From: Daphnia pulex
Taxonomy: Eukaryota > Arthropoda > Branchiopoda > Diplostraca > Daphniidae
DNA length: 64,000 nucleotides
NCBI RefSeq assembly: GCF_021134715.1
Contig: NC_060019.1
Span: forward strand, 8,990,001 to 9,054,000
Direction of reading: 5' to 3'
The position numbers and the translations under genes are program-made. The notes under the pieces are model-generated. The model was given only the letters and a program-made list of their open reading frames with translations, ran no database searches and was not told the origin of the DNA. This document shows positions 48,067-63,022 of the stretch, piece after piece (the first letter of the stretch is position 1; each line of letters opens with the position of its first letter).

Positions 48067-51000
48067 ATGCAGATGACGTACACTGGAGGAGCCCTGATCA
48101 TGGCTTTGTTGATCCTCCGTTTCCAGCGAGGAATCGCCCAACTGCCTTCATCCATTGGCGGCGGTGGCGGCGGCTGCCCAGTGACGCAATTTCGTTGCGC
48201 CAATTCCGGTCGTTGCGTCAACCTCAACCTCTTTTGTGACGGCCGCAACGACTGCGGCGACAATTCGGACGAACCAGCTCAATGTACACGTAAGTCTGAC
48301 ACTTATATACATCCATCCAGTCATCTTTAACTATACAATCAGAAATGAGCCATCGGCAAAAAAGAAAAGTTGAGACGAGAGCGGGACGAGAGTTATTTTC
48401 ACGCTGCAGTGACCAAACTTGATTGCCTCTGTCTCTTTTTCCTCAAGAATCCGGCCGAAGTTTCATAGCTGTAACACACGCCAAATAGTTGCCCAGGATT
48501 CTCTTTATATTCGGGATCAAGTATATAGAGTATACAGTATTCCATGTTATATAGTATAAGTTTCTTCTGGCCTGCGACAAAAGACACTCTGTTGGCTGAT
48601 GGCCATCACAGATGATGGATTCCGCAAGTCTAAAAGTCTACAAGAATTATTTTGTTTTGTTTTGGCGACGTCGCGCTAATTCCTCAACGTCAAAACACAT
48701 TATCCAAATGCTTTAGGCTACAAATAAGTTATGCGGTATTGTCTATGGCTGTGTGTCGAGTGCTTTTCCATGCACTGATTTCCGGAAACCTTCAACAAGA
48801 GTCAATAATGGATGTCGGTGTGTGGAACCTTTCAGACCGCGAATCTGGTACTTAATCAAATATAGAAACGACACACACACGTAAAAAAGGGGAAGACAGC
48901 AGCTGACAGCAGCACGTCGTGAATAAAACACCGGAAAGATGATGATGGCAGAGCTGCCGGAGAAAATTTGGGTCGAAAAGAAAAGAACAAAATCAATTGA
49001 TGTGTGTTTTGTTTGACTGTTGGCTACTATACGGAGGAAGACGGGGGGTGGAAGAACTTGAACGAGACCTTTTGTGCGTCTTCGTTTTAATCCAGAAAAT
49101 GATGAGCGAGGACGTCTCCCTTTATTTCTGATTCGAATGGTCGCTGCTGCAATCGATTCTCTTTTCTATTGCATCGTTGTCCGTCTTATATATTGGAGAC
49201 TCGGGGGATCAAAAGTGAGTGTGTGTGTCCGTCCCTCATCCTGGCACACACAGCGCGCACAAAGTCTTGGGCGAATAACTGAACAAACAGCAATCGCAAA
49301 GCTGTCACTTCCGGACCAATTTGAAATGTGGATGAGATTTTATTATTTTCCTTTCTTTGTCTATGACTTCTTTTCAAACGTCCAAATTGATATTGGATAT
49401 TGCTCAGATTGCAACCGAACGTATTACGCCGGGACTGGCGAGAGCTACAGACTCCTCGTGGCTTGGCCCAAACTCAATCAGATGCCATTCCTCTGCTATT
49501 TGACATTCACCACAGCCACACCGCAGGACCCGTCACAACTACTCCAGGTAATTCAGCTCATTTTTTGGATTTCCTTCTTCGTTAGTGAGCCTATTCATCG
49601 TTGACACACAATAGAGATCGCTCTATTCATTCAATTCCGCACGAAATGCCATTTCTCCCCTTCTTTTTTCAAAAGACCCGCCATTTTTCCTTTTTTGGGG
49701 TTCGAATTGGCGGCCATCATGGATTTATTTTATTGACCAATCAGAGATGAGCAATTTAATTTGGAAACGAAAACTTTTTCTTTCGGGAATAAATGGCTGT
49801 CACAGAACAAAATAATAATGATCCAGTACTCGTATTATTATTAAACACGCCCCCCCCCCCCCGAAATAAATATCACTCTCGAAAATAAGTTTTATCAAAA
49901 GAACAAAATTTCGGCTCGGTGGATTTACCTTACCCTCCCTCTTCAAACTTGGCAGCATGGCAGCAGATGAAAAGGCAGTCGTCGTCGTCGAGTCGTCAGA
50001 GTTGGGAGATCCCAAAAGTTTCGGCGTCGATGGAGTCGAGAACATTTTCGAGTGTCTGTCTCTCTACACGAGCTGTGTAGTCGAAATAAGCCATTGTTTT
50101 CTTGTTGAGAAGACGCAGCGAACCGTCGTTATCAACAATTGACGAGGGAGGCAACATTGAACGGGCAGGAATGAAGCAGTTACGGCTAGAAAAGACTTGG
50201 CGGATAATCCGGTTGAAAAGAATTCAACGTTGGCCATGGCAGAGCACAGGGTAGGTTCTTGTTAACGTCGAGCTGAATGAAGATTATCAGACAAGTGAGT
50301 GAGTGGATGAAAGGATTTCAAAAGAGTGAATATACCCCGAGCAGCAGTACAGTGGAAATAAGATGAGAACAGACGCCAATGGCGACGACGACATTGTTTT
50401 TCATCCAATCGTCAGCAGCGTGGCAGACAATGGCGCCCAAATCTTTTGTTGCTCTGCATTATTAGACAACTAATATTTCACTCGCGTCCATAGTCCAGTG
50501 TGTGTCGATCGATTCTTTCGTCGTGAAGGTAAAGTTTCTTTACCTACATCAGCTGCTAAAATATTTAGCCTCGTAGTTTCCTAATGGATTCTCCATCAAC
50601 ATGCACTTTTATCTCGTGTAACTTATTCATGTGTTTTATGCAAATGAACCCAGGTTCGGCTGGACACGGCGACGATCGGTCAGTATGTGGTCCAACACAG
50701 TCAGAGTGCCGGTGAAGTGAACGGACGTTGCCCGGATGGATGCATGCAGATCTTGGAAGGCGCTGCCGGGCAGCCGGCATTGGCCAAGCTCAGTGCTGCT
50801 AGTGGCAACAACAACAACACTGGAAACAACAAGCAAATAGTCCCGGGCGCGTGGTGCGGGGCTTCCATCACACCACGGTTCTATTACGCGGAATCAACAT
50901 CCGTCACGTTCGTCCTCCATTTGCAAACGATTCCGCAGAGTTTGCTGCAAAAGAGCAAATCTCTGCTGATGGTCGGTGACACTTTACCGTCGTCACTCTC

Positions 51001-54000
51001 GGCTCAACAACTTCATCCCATCCTGGATCTCACCTACAAGGCCCTACCTCGAGCATCCGCCATTGTCCGGTAAGTCTCAACTTGGTATATCGATATCAGT
51101 GCTAAATAAGATGGTGCTCGGATGCACGAGGTTTAACATGCTGGGCACCTATTGATGCGCAATTGCTTACGGGGGCGAAAGTCATGTACACAGACGGGGG
51201 TTGTCATGGCAGTGATGTGCTTCGTTAGATTAGGTAACTTGTTAATTAGATAATATTAGTTTGTCTTTTACACATGGCGTTCCATGTTGACATCGCCAAG
51301 CATTGTTTATGGGATGGGAGGTTTTATAATCCGCGTTCCGCCATTTCAATGTATGCAAAAGAGTTTCGCCCCCGCCATTGCTCATCCAGTAGATTTCTCC
51401 ACGTGGTGGATTCAATTACGAATGTAACCAATGAATCAGACATGAGACAGACGGGAGAGAGACAAATTTAAATTTTTATTTGGCTTGTTGAATGAATCGT
51501 TGCCGACAAATTGGATTTATCCGCTCCAAATTTAGATCAATGAGAGAAGAGCTCCGCTCCGCTCACGACTGTGCCCGCCCAATTCAATTATCGATTTTAT
51601 GGCCTTTTGCAATTCAAAGCCACTAGGTGCCGCTGTCCTTTTTGATTACGTCAATTCCTGTGTTTGTTGTTGGTCGGATCCGTCTATAAATAGAACTTTG
51701 CCGCCGCGCACCTAAAGAATATTAATGACGCCGGGTCTTGTTGTCTGCATATTATGGGTGGAGGAGGGTAAAGGGGTGGGGGTACTGTAATATTCTCCTT
51801 TTGGCAACTCTGTGCATAGTGTTGGTAAGGGGGGTAGGATGAATCCATTCAACTAATTGAATCAGGCGACAAGAAGGGAAAGCTTTCTTTGTGATTACGT
51901 CGAGCTAGACGGGGTTGGACGGCCGAATAATAAAAGAGTATAGAGGTACACTTAAAGGTAGTATACACCTCTACAGTCTAATGTTAACGGACAGAGAAGG
52001 ATCACTGGGGCTCCTGTGAAAGAGGATAGTGAACTGGAAGTCTAATCCACTCCAATCTCTGTTGGGAGCCAATTGGGATTGAACGCCGTAATAGTAATAG
52101 AATGTAACATCACGTCTATTCAGATCGAGGTGTTTCAAGTGTGTCTAGCCAACGAGAGAACATCAGTAGAGTGACGTCATCAGTAGGGACAGCTAGTGCG
52201 AGGGATTTCATCATATCCATTTGTATCCGAATAATATCAGGGATGTCTGTAATTTCCCTCGAGGATTTGACGCCACATCATCCGGGCGACGAAGCGCAGC
52301 GCGGCATCGTTCTAGGCGATTTCTAATTTCATTATTTTCCTTTTGGCTCCTTGCTCATCAACGGCCGTCCGACGTTACGTGAGGATGTGTGTGTTGTTGA
52401 TTCACTGTTTCAATTTTCCAGTTTGTTCTTCCGGCCACACACAATCCGCTTTCGTTTCTCCAAATGTCAACATTGGCAATAATAACTATCCCGTTCGTGT
52501 TTGATCTATTAGGACATTACGACGTGGAATGAAATCCAATTCTAATATTGACCTTTATTTTTTTTCCAATCACATCCGCGGTATCTTTTACGCAACAGAC
52601 AAAGTCTCCACCACCACAACAATCTGTAAAAAGGGGATTGCTTTAGCTTGTTCCCGGGATGAATCCCTTTTCTCCCTTCCATCTATCGGCCGTCTCCCTA
52701 TAATAATTCTTGTATGATAGAAAGACCCCACCCACGTTTTGCCGGAAAATATTTTTAAACCCCAGGAAGACGTTGTTAGGCGGCAAAACTGTAGCAACAC
52801 TATACAATTATCGAGAAGAGACCAAATACAAAAATGCCAGCCAGACTGTAAAAACAGGAGATATAGAATATAGATTTTTCCTAGGAGCAGCCCGAAATAG
52901 GAACCGACTTACTTTCTATCTTTTTTTTTCTTTTTGGCCTACTATAGGCGTCGTCAGACGTGTAGGAGGGTAGAAATTGGCTGACGTCCGACTTTTATTC
53001 GACGCCAACTCGCATTCATTCAAAAGTTATAGGGACATAATATACGAGCCACTGCCAGAGGAACGTTTTTGCCCGTCTAGAAGGAGGAGGAAAAAACGTC
53101 TAATCAGTAGTACCACTCTGAGAGTCTAGGATTTACATTTGATGCTACGTACACACAAGTGTCGGTTGCGCTTAGTGGATCGGACGTATTAGGTTGCCGG
53201 ATCGATCGCGCCGAGACCAAGTTTTTCCGAGTCGACGAGAAACTGTGTGTGCCATCGTCACATGTCGACAAGGAAGAAAAAGGAAGGAAGGAAATCGGAA
53301 AGCCAAAACATCCTTGCCATCCGTCGAATGATTGACGGCCAGGCTCTGACGGGCTCTTGAGATCTCCACAGCACATATATCTTAGCTTCTTGTCGCAATA
53401 CGTCAATTATTATTTGGTCTCTTTGTATCTGTTTTTGTCTCCCAATTTTAACTTTGGCGATGATGAGGGACTATCGATTTCGCTGCTTGTTAAATGTTTT
53501 CCAACAACTGGCGCAACCGACAAGATTTGAATAGGGAAAATGATTGTCATTTTGATTTTGACGTCATCTTTCCTCTCTGACTTTTATAAGGGTGTGGCGA
53601 GAAAAAAACAAAACAAACCGGGAAGTTTGAACGCCGCCAACGAGAGTAAAGAGTTGGACAAATCTCCTTCGGCGGGGTATAGACAGCAGCCGGGCGGGAT
53701 GGCTAAAGGGCAAAAGGACAACTTTTTTTTTTTACTATCACGTACGCGACTAAAAGTTGAGCTGCCGTCGGCGAAAAAAAAAATAATAATAATAAAAAAA
53801 AAATTGAAAATGTTAAGTTTGCCTTTCTGAAAGTCAATGTGGTGCCGTGTGCATCAGTGCACGCCCATCAATCACACACGTGCACTAACTAGGTCATCTG
53901 CGTTGAACGATAATCCTTGAAAATTTCATCGGGCGACACTTGTGCTGATTACGATAGAGTTCCTTGGCACACACACACAACAGCACTTGTCAACAACAAC

Positions 54001-57000
54001 AACAACTTGAGAGAGCGGGATTGTTCTAGAGAGATTTTTTAAAGCAGATGAAAATAACCAGCAGGGCGAACAATAGACTACGATGAACGATACAGACTGG
54101 GGGCCGTTATTCTTTGGGGGCGACCCCGAACGACATCAATCTTTAATCAAGGCTCGACGCGGCGAAAATGGGTTAATCCATTGATTTATTTTCTCGCTTA
54201 AAGCTAATATTCATTAGCCCTCCAGGGCCACAATCTTAGTCGGCAACATGGGAGAATAGCAATACATATTTCTCGTGATTTCGAATTCTTGCAGGAAACG
54301 AGAAATATGTTAGAAAGGAATCTCATAACTAGGACAGTGGAATTTTCCTGTGATTTTCCATTATCAAGACGTGTCACCACCTTCTGCGAAACGGAAGAAT
54401 GAAAGTCTAGAAATCTTTGGCGCACAGACTGGAGATGAGAGGAGCGTGACGTTGTTATTATTCAAGAGCATATACGTAGGCGACATTTCCTATTGGAAAT
54501 GCACGAATGTCTGTCGACTGTTTGCATGTCTGAACGTCGACTGTGTGTCGTGACAACTTGTCCCTCAGACCCAAGACATTTTTGTTGCTTTTGGCTTGAG
54601 GTCTGTTGTGATCCGCGCGTGAATAATGCTACCTCTCGCTCTCATCACCGGTTGCCATGAGAGTGCATCCATCATCTTCTCCCCTCTCTTTCGTCTAGTC
54701 TCGTCTTATATTCATATTCCATCCATCCAGGAATATATTACACACATGGAAACTTTGTTATTCTTCTTTGAATTTCCCCCTTTCGAGCGGATGGGGTCGA
54801 TCTTCACGCAGGACTCGTCGTTCATTACAAGATCGCACTGACGATGCCCGATCGATAAAGTGTATAGATTCAATCCATTCAGGCCGGAAGGCGAATCGCT
54901 ATTTTCTTTTTTGCCCGCGCTCTACCGAAATAACTCTGAAGGCTTTTTAATAGGAAGATCATTTCGACGTGGAGGAAATGAGACGGCCAAACTCTGTGCA
55001 GGATAATTTATTGTAGGAATTTGCATAAATGAAGTGCTGTGTGTGCATGTATAACATATATACCCAGTGAGCTGTGCGCTGCACGGATAATGTCATAATC
55101 TTTCTTGTACAGCGATGGCGACATTCAGACGGCAGCAGAAGACAAACGCGGGAGCCGCTAGTGGCTTATTAGTCTGTCTGAGCGTTTCCCTCCCCCCTCC
55201 CGCTCTATACCTTGAATAGAACTCTGTGATCCTCCCAATATCGAGCGCATCCTCCAGCTTCTTCTTTTGCATTTATAGATGTCCTAGACATGGGAGAACA
55301 GACTAAGAAGTAGGAAACGGAATTAGAGACGTTCGTGAAATTATTACAGTTGCCGTTCTACTCTGCCTGGGCCTCCACTAGCAGCAGCTTCTGCAGTAAT
55401 AATGACGGCATTATTAGTATCGCAGGAGGCGGATGTTAAAGACATATACAAACTGTATCTCGTATATCTATTGTAATAATAACCTTTGTCTCTATTACTC
55501 ATCCCGGTCGACGATGTATATCCGACAGGAGGAAAGTTTCTTATCCATTATGAGGATGGCTGTGGTTACAGGAGGGGGGGGGGGGTTAGAAGGAAAAGCG
55601 TGTTCCTTCATCGTTCTCTGCACCAGCTTTCCTTGATAATGTATACCGGTCCCTTTTTTTCCTCTCTTTTTAAAACTGGCTAAGCTTTGCGTTTCCAGAA
55701 AATATCGAATAAAGGTCAAACATGGTAGCTGAATAATTAATTTCCCGATGTTGCTCATGGCAAAAGAGCTCTAGAGAAGCCCATTTTTGCCTGAATTCAT
55801 TTCGAAATGAGTTAGAAGGAAGTGTGCAGACTGGAGTAGTAAAATACGCTGTCGACGAGGAATAATAAATCGACGAGTGTTATTGACGTCTTGGAAAATT
55901 GGAAAAACGCCAACATGAAAATGAAAGTGATATGTCCGTGTCTTTTCATCCAAGTTGTGGACCTTGTCTGAGGAGAGAGAGCCCGTCACACTGCGAACTC
56001 GATAACCTGCTGCTACTGGCGTCACACTTGGTACTTGTAGGGTCGACAACAAAAGACGGGCTTCTTCTTCTCCTATTGTTATCCGATTATTGATTCAGCA
56101 TTACACTGCGGACCATTTCAAGAATAAGATTCTTTTGATCCTGCTGACCTTTGATGCATCGAGCGCATGTCTAAGAGATTTTTTTATCAATCGAATAGAC
56201 ACAGTCTCTCTCAAAATATTGGCTGCTCTCTATGAAGCTGCTGCTGCTGCTGCCTCCATTATTGGACAAGTAAATTTATATTCATGCATACTCGGTTGAT
56301 TTTCAAGTTCAGTCGAGTGACGCATATCCGAACCCCCGCACAAAGATGATAAATCACAGGCCATCGACTCTCTCGTCCATACAAAAGAAATGCGGAAGCC
56401 CTTGAAATGTTTCAGTTGCGTTTATATTATTCAGTATATTATATGCAAGAGTTCCCGGCAGTCCGCATCACATAAACATCGTATTATACGTAGTACATGC
56501 AACTCGACGGAAATGAAAGGTGTACTATACAATTTGATTTTCATTATTTTCTCTTCTAGGTACGGATCGAAGATGAAATCCAGTAGTGCTCATCTGCTGG
56601 GGGAACCAGTGGCTGGAACTGTCTGTTCCAGGGCATTCCGCCAATGTGGCAGCAGCAGCAATTCTTCGACCAATAAGACCTCGCAGCAGCAACAAGAAGA
56701 ACAGCAATGTCGTGTCCAATCACCTGGATATCCAGGCATCTACCCACGCAATGCTCAGTGTGTCTACAAGATTTCGCATCGACCGTCGTCGTCTGCTCCT
56801 TCCGGAAGCAGGACCCGTCGTTACGTCATTGTCTTGTGGCAAAACGACGGGCGAAAAATCAATTTGAGAGATTGGGACCAGCCGACCAGAGATGCCAGTG
56901 GACAACAGCAACGGGCCAGCAGGTCCATGGCCGAATGTGAGGCCAGCGGAGATTACATTACCATTTACGACGGGTCGAGCACTCAGGCGCCCGTTTTGAC

Positions 57001-60000
57001 TCGTTTTTGTGACGGCCCTTTGCCCGAGGTCGTGTCCAGTTCGGCCGACGTCACGGTCGAGTTTCGCAGCTCGGCGCTGGACACGATTTACGCCGCTTCG
57101 ACGGCCATCGAAGGTTTCGAACTCAAAGTGCGGATTGTGTCGGTTGAATCGCTTCCATTTCAACTGCCGGCGGCGACGTCGACGACGGCCAGCAGTGCCG
57201 CTGATAGTACGATTATCAGTTCGAGTGGTGGCAGCAGCAGCAGCAGCCGCACAATCATCACGGGAACGAGTAACAACAAGTGCCAGTGGAACGTGACGAG
57301 TAGCGGATTATCCCGGGGGCAACTCAGTTCGCCCGTCCAGACGTGGCCCCTACGGACCACCTGTCATTTCCGGTTTGTGGGGCGACCGGACGAGCGAGTT
57401 TGGATCTATTTCGCCAAATATCATTTTGAAAAGGAGAAGAAACGTCAGCAGCAGCAGCAGCAGCAACAACAACAGCAGTGCCGCAATGCCCTGAGGATAG
57501 CCGAAGGCGACGGATTCGGATGGGATCCAACTTCATCCGCCGTTGCCAACGGAACAATCCGGCTCTTTTGCCGGGATACGAAACCGCCCCCGCTGTGTGA
57601 AAGGCAATTGTCTGTGCTGCAATCGAATTCGCGGGATCATTTCGTTCCTCCTCCGCCGTGTCTGGTGGGCGAAAGTTTCGTGTCGCAAGGATCGACGCTG
57701 AGTGTTCAGCAATATCTTCCGGAAGGCACGGCTTTCTCGGCCTGGAAGTACGTTCTGGCCTACGAGTTTTTTCGCCAGAGTCAAGACGGCCAGCCTTTGG
57801 CGGAAGTTGATGGCTGGACGATCAATAAGGACAAGACGAAGCCTTTAGCAGCAGCCGATTGCAACCGACTGCTAAGTGTTCAGGGAAACCAGCCGGGAAT
57901 GGAGCTGCGCGGAAGCGTCAAATCTCCTCAGAACGTCTTTTTATTCGGGCGCGGTGGAGCCCGTCACCTCAAGTAAGAAATAATCTCGATACACAAATGT
58001 AATAGTAATAGTTCCCACCCGTAGTCAATCCCGCTCCTTTCATGTTTGTGGGGGCAAAGAAAAGCTTCGCGGTTCAAATGTAGAAACTTCCCAAAAAATG
58101 TTTACATGACAATGGCATCAACAGTTCATCAGTTGCCTTTTCTTCGATATTTTTCAATTCCCCCTTTTTTTTCCTTTCGATTGCGCATTTTTTACCAGCG
58201 CCGCCGCATTTTGATTGTATAGACTTCGTTTATTATTGAATGGAGAGGAGAATCGACACAATGGAACAAAAGGAGCATCGAGAGCGATGAGAGTTTGAAT
58301 AGTCGATTGTTGTTTCTGGGTCCCAAAAGAATAACTCGCCGCAAACTTTCGCTCTTTTTTCCCCCTTTTTTATTTATTGGACGTTTCTTTTCTTCCGCAC
58401 TTTTTCGCTCTCAATGGATGGGAAGAAATGCCGTTCAATCCCCGCAGCAGCCAATGCGCGTCGTTGACCGCATAAAAGAACGAGCCGCGGGTCAATTATT
58501 TTAAACGAGAAGCAACACCTCACCGAGTGACGGAGATATAGAGAACAAACCAACCAATTTGCGAGAGAAATTTCTTGTGCCATTAGGATCCTCTTGTCTA
58601 GTCGCCTGTAGCAAAATTGGTAACTTAACTTTCTATGTGCGCCCCCGTCTGGCGGAAAATAATGGGCGTCCACAATAAGGACACGATTCAAAAGCGATAG
58701 GAAAGTAGCGTCGCAGGTGCACGAGGGAATGTTACGATCGCACCTGTACCCGATGTCGCCCGTTTAATGAGATGCCGCCCGAATGACGGAATCTCAAAGG
58801 TGCAGGAGCTGATTGCGCCAGGGGGAAACGGGCAGGTTGGAATATTTAATATCAGTCGCTCTATAAGCCAGAGCAGGGTTGGAAATTGGAAGCGAGGCCT
58901 TATTGCTTAAAAAGAAGAAGAAGAAACTAAAAGAAATGGATGATGATGATGATGTCACGAGAAAAGAAGAAGAAGTGCGCGTGACGTGTGTTTGTGTGTG
59001 CGCATCACCAGCTGGCTCTTCCCATTTTTTCCCTTTTTTTCTTGATGATGGTTCAATATTTCATCAGCGGTGCATCTGCTGTGCGACAAACGCCCGTCCT
59101 GGCGAAAGAAGATGAGATGGCGCCCCCCCCCCCCCATATATTTATAGGCGTCGTCCTATTTCTACTACCCCGATAAGCGTCGAGCAAAGAATAATAGGAA
59201 GGGCGCCCACCCGAGCTGCTCCGGCTGCTGCTGCTGTACCAAGTTACAATATACAGCGAGTGTATAGTTCATGTTTCATGGCATCCTATTACCGTCGCCG
59301 ACCGAATTAAACGGCCGACGGGAAATGTTGCCCGCCTCGCCTGCGTATGTGTGTGTGTGTGGTGTTACATCCACGTACCCAGAGACTTTTTAGATTAGGA
59401 GACCAGCGCCTGACATTTGGCCGACCTTAAACATCCGATTCCTTATAATTGACCGAGAAAACAGGGCCCGTGTTTACGCGATCGTGTATCTTATATTGTC
59501 GACATTTGTTTTCCTTGTCACGTATGACAGCCTACAGCTATTTTTGGGGTCCACTCAAATTCCTGTGTCGTTTCCTCTCGCTTTTTTCTCTTATTGCCTT
59601 GCTCTAATTATATTATTAGTTTATTACGGTTCACTAGATGATCTTTCCCACGTGAGTCTATGGTTCTTAGACGATCATCAACCCGGCGGCTGAAATATCA
59701 ATCGATAGTCTCGTGCCGTTCATGGACTTGCCAACCCAAATAGAATTCGCTATTAAAAGAAACTATCACCTGATAGTCGAGTACCGATCAATAATACAAA
59801 AAAAAAGGCCAGCCACCGAACGCCTGGGGGCGCAAAGACTCGTGATAAAGTCTCTAAAGCAAATGTTGATGGATGGCACGAACAATGCTTGCCAAATCCC
59901 ATCAATCATACACTGTAGAGCATCCGACTGTGCTTTGATTCTCACTCACGAGAGTATTAGATGTACACATGCGAGGCGCGATATAACCTTGCCGGGTTGA

Positions 60001-62943
60001 TATTCACTTCGCCTTCTCATCATTGGATGGGCCGCTATAATTTAGCGCAATAACACTCTCGTGAATGTTGCAGATATTTGGGTGTTTACAAGCAGTCGCC
60101 CGCCGGGTATTACACCGTGTAGCATTGCAATTAGACGTTTTGCAGAGATGATTATGGCATAACAATGAGGCGGGTTTGTGGTCTTGATTCGCCTACAGTT
60201 CCGTCCTGTCTTTGATTTCCGTCGACTGAAGTTGCAATCAGCGTAGGCCACTGGCAGGTCGTTGCGATTGAGGATCATTCACGTTCTAAATAGAGCATCG
60301 TAGCGCAACCAAGTATGAGGATTGAAGTCATCTTCATCATTTTTTTTTAATTTAAAAAGTTGGGAACATTCTACCAAGGCGGTGCGGGAGGCAACGGTTT
60401 ACTGTAATCGTTCAGACAGAAACTGGACACCACAAATACTTCCACCTCCCGCCCGAATCGATTACATCGTCGGGTTGCCGGGGGGAAATAGGTGCACAAT
60501 ACAGCCAGAAGTTGTGTTTCCAGCAGACTGTTAACAGACGTTGGTTTTCCCGCTTGGTTTCGTCCGACCAAAATGAGTGGGTGGAGCCATGTGCAATCCA
60601 CAGGGACTCGTCAGCCGCTGCGATGGAATCAACTTGCGATGTGTATTTAGACTTTTGCTATTTTTGCCATTTTCGCAACTCGTCATGAATGTCGGCCAGT
60701 TTCTTTGTGTGTATATTCAATACAGTAAAAAAAAAGAGGTTTAACTTTTGAATTCTCCCTGGTGACACCGAATGGAGACTGGCGGGTAACTTGTTTTTTG
60801 TTGAATTCATCGATCGTTCAACGAAAAAAGAGATGGTCCTCTCGCGATTTCTATTTGCTTATTCTTTCTGCTGACAGTCAGCGAATACAATAACCCAAGA
60901 AATGGGAAATTGTTTTTCGTTTTCATATTGAAAAGAGAATTGGGGATGAAAAGAAGAAGAGGACAATATCTTATACAGCGAGACAGAGATGAATACATTT
61001 TTATGTTGGACACGGTTTTTTTCCCTCCCATTCTTCTGTGTTTTCAGCGGCAACAACTTGCTTGAATGATTTATGTAAAGGCAGGCCGCGCGCCCCCATG
61101 GTTACCATTGTGTAACACTCTATTAAGCGGTGACGGACGCCATAGAGAGATTTAGCTGCTACTGTTAAAGACAATATAAATCGCTGCGCATAACACTGTC
61201 CCGATTCATTTCGGACGACTTACACGTATGCCTCGGCGGAGAGCATGAAATTCATTACCCAAATGGACATTTTCTCATTCCAACTTTTGTTGTTTTATTT
61301 TTTCCCTATGAAAAATTAGGTGCGTCTATCGGTTCCAGGGAGAGGAGACGATGCGAGTGGCCGTCGAAGTGACCCGCCTTCGCCTCGGGGGACGACCTGG
61401 TAGTCAGTGCCACAGTCGCCTGGATCCGCTGACCCACCAGCGCCGCTGTCACATTTTACGGTCGGATTACTCGCCGGCAGCGGCTGGCGGCAATGGATCG
61501 ACCACTACCACCTCAACGGCTTTCCTCCAGTTGAGGGAACGGCCATGGGCAGGGCAGACTGCCGGACACAACGTCCTTCTCCAGAGGGACTGTCTCTGCG
61601 ACACTGCCGGCCTCCAGCTGCCGTTCCGTTACGTCTCGACGGGCAGCGCTGTCGAAGTCGTCTTCCAAGTGACGGGAATGACTCACGCCGACGACTATCA
61701 CGATTTTTTTTTCGAAATCTCTTACGAATTCCTCGGGGGAAGTCCAGGAACGAGTAGCGGTATGAAATGCGCCAGCCAATCAGAATTGAAGCCGTTGCAG
61801 GGCCCAGGAGGAATCATCAAACTGGACGGGCTGCGGGGCCTGACGCTGGGCCGACAAAATTCCGTCTGCAATCGACAGAGTTGGTTCCTTTTGCCGAGCC
61901 GAGCCGACCGTTTCTTTTTCCTATCCGCCAACGGATTCCTCATGAATAATCAATCGAATGGAGAAGAAGAATCCGGCGCTGCTATCGATTGCCCCACCAA
62001 GAATCGAATTGTCGTTTATTCGGACAGACAGGCTGACGGTCGCCCGCTTGCCGTCATTTGCCCGTCTCTGAACCCGGAAGGAGGAGTCAAGATTTTCAGT
62101 TCAACGTTCAACGCCGAGGACGCGGTAAAGTCCCTGGACCTGGAGAATGAGGACGAATGGCGCAACCAATCGTCGCAGGACGTGAGCGGAGGCGTCGTGA
62201 TTGAATTCATCGCCATTCAAAGTGGCTCGTACACGATGAAATGGCTGGAACTGACACCGCAATCCGTCCTCAACCCCTTCAACAACAAATCAATGCTGAC
62301 TGGAGTGGTGATACCTCATCTCGGCTCCGTTTCATCACCTCCGTCGCAGCAACTCTATCCGTGGTTCTTTTGCTCCACCTGGTGCCCGGAACTCAAGGCC
62401 TGCATTGACTCTCAATTGTGGTGCGACGGCGTCTACGATTGCCCTTCGGGGGTCGACGAATCAGACCAGCAGTGCTTGCACTCGACCCCGACAACATCCA
62501 ACAACGACAACAATCAACCACCCGGCACCCGAATCTCGTCGTGGAGCGTCCCCAAAGTCTACTGGTATTTGATTGCAGCCGGAAGTACGTTGCTGTCCCT
62601 CTTTGTCGTCGTTTCGTCCGTCATGGTCTGTCGCAACGGTCAGCATCCGCTCAAACAGCCCGGTTATAACGATCAGAACAACGCAACCGATCCTGCTGGG
62701 CTCGTTTCCAGTCCGTCGCAGTCGTCGCCAGGTGCCGCCGGAGGATCTTTCCGGCCGCTGCCAGTAGCGGCTCTCAACGACTACGTCTACCAACAACCGG
62801 ACAACGGGATCATCGGCAGCAATCGGTCGGTCGTTGTCGGCGGTCCTAACATCAAGATAGTCGGCGGCGGCGGATCCAAATCGGATGGAATAAACAAAGT
62901 TCCGTCCTTGTACCATTACGATAAGAAAATGGCCGTCTCTTGA
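48067..62943 (+). CDS. LDLa- and CUB-domain single-pass membrane protein (1271 aa)
   Basis: Coding exons: 48067-48289, 49408-49547, 50654-51069, 56560-57972, 61320-62943; joined frame 3816 bases, every border GT..AG and phase-consistent. A signal peptide (to about residue 25) and a six-glycine run precede an LDLa module (37-73: CPVTQFRC...[13 protein letters not shown]). A first CUB-like region follows (about 75-260: [16 protein letters not shown]). A second CUB region begins [18 protein letters not shown] near 309 and contains YITIYDGSS. The later ectodomain has a run of 11 glutamines (about 555-565) and more CUB-like sequence ([12 protein letters not shown] and [10 protein letters not shown]). 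A second LDLa is at about 1081-1116 ([25 protein letters not shown] region), then one TM helix (about 1143-1167) and a 104-residue tail. The architecture resembles receptor-clustering CUB/LDLa proteins such as nematode LEV-10 and an insect family (Drosophila CG32432, from memory, unverified). Function unknown. Confidence 0.88.
51070..56559. other. Large intron of the CUB/LDLa gene
   Basis: A 5.5 kb intron between the third and fourth coding exons. It contains simple repeats (CA, AAC, GAGA) and poly-G near 55574-55585. No nested gene or extra coding exon recognised. Confidence 0.6.
57446..57478 (+). repeat. CAG/CAA run coding for polyglutamine
   Basis: Eleven consecutive Gln codons, first CAG then CAA, inside the fourth coding exon of the CUB/LDLa gene. 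It falls in the extracellular part and is a likely length-variable microsatellite. Confidence 0.9.
57973..61319. other. Intron of the CUB/LDLa gene
   Basis: A 3.3 kb intron before the last coding exon, with GAA, GAT and TG runs and a poly-C tract near 59123-59135. No coding exon seen. Confidence 0.6.
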
Positions 62944-63022
62944 CAATCGGCCAGCACTTTGGAGAGCGACGATCTGGATCTGGAGACGACCGTTTGAGAA
63001 TACTAGTGCGGAAGCGAAACAT

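Noticed and set aside
56720-57163. Long minus-strand frame inside the CUB exon
   Set aside because: It is the antisense of a coding exon with GC-rich codons; the translation is Arg-rich and matches no domain.
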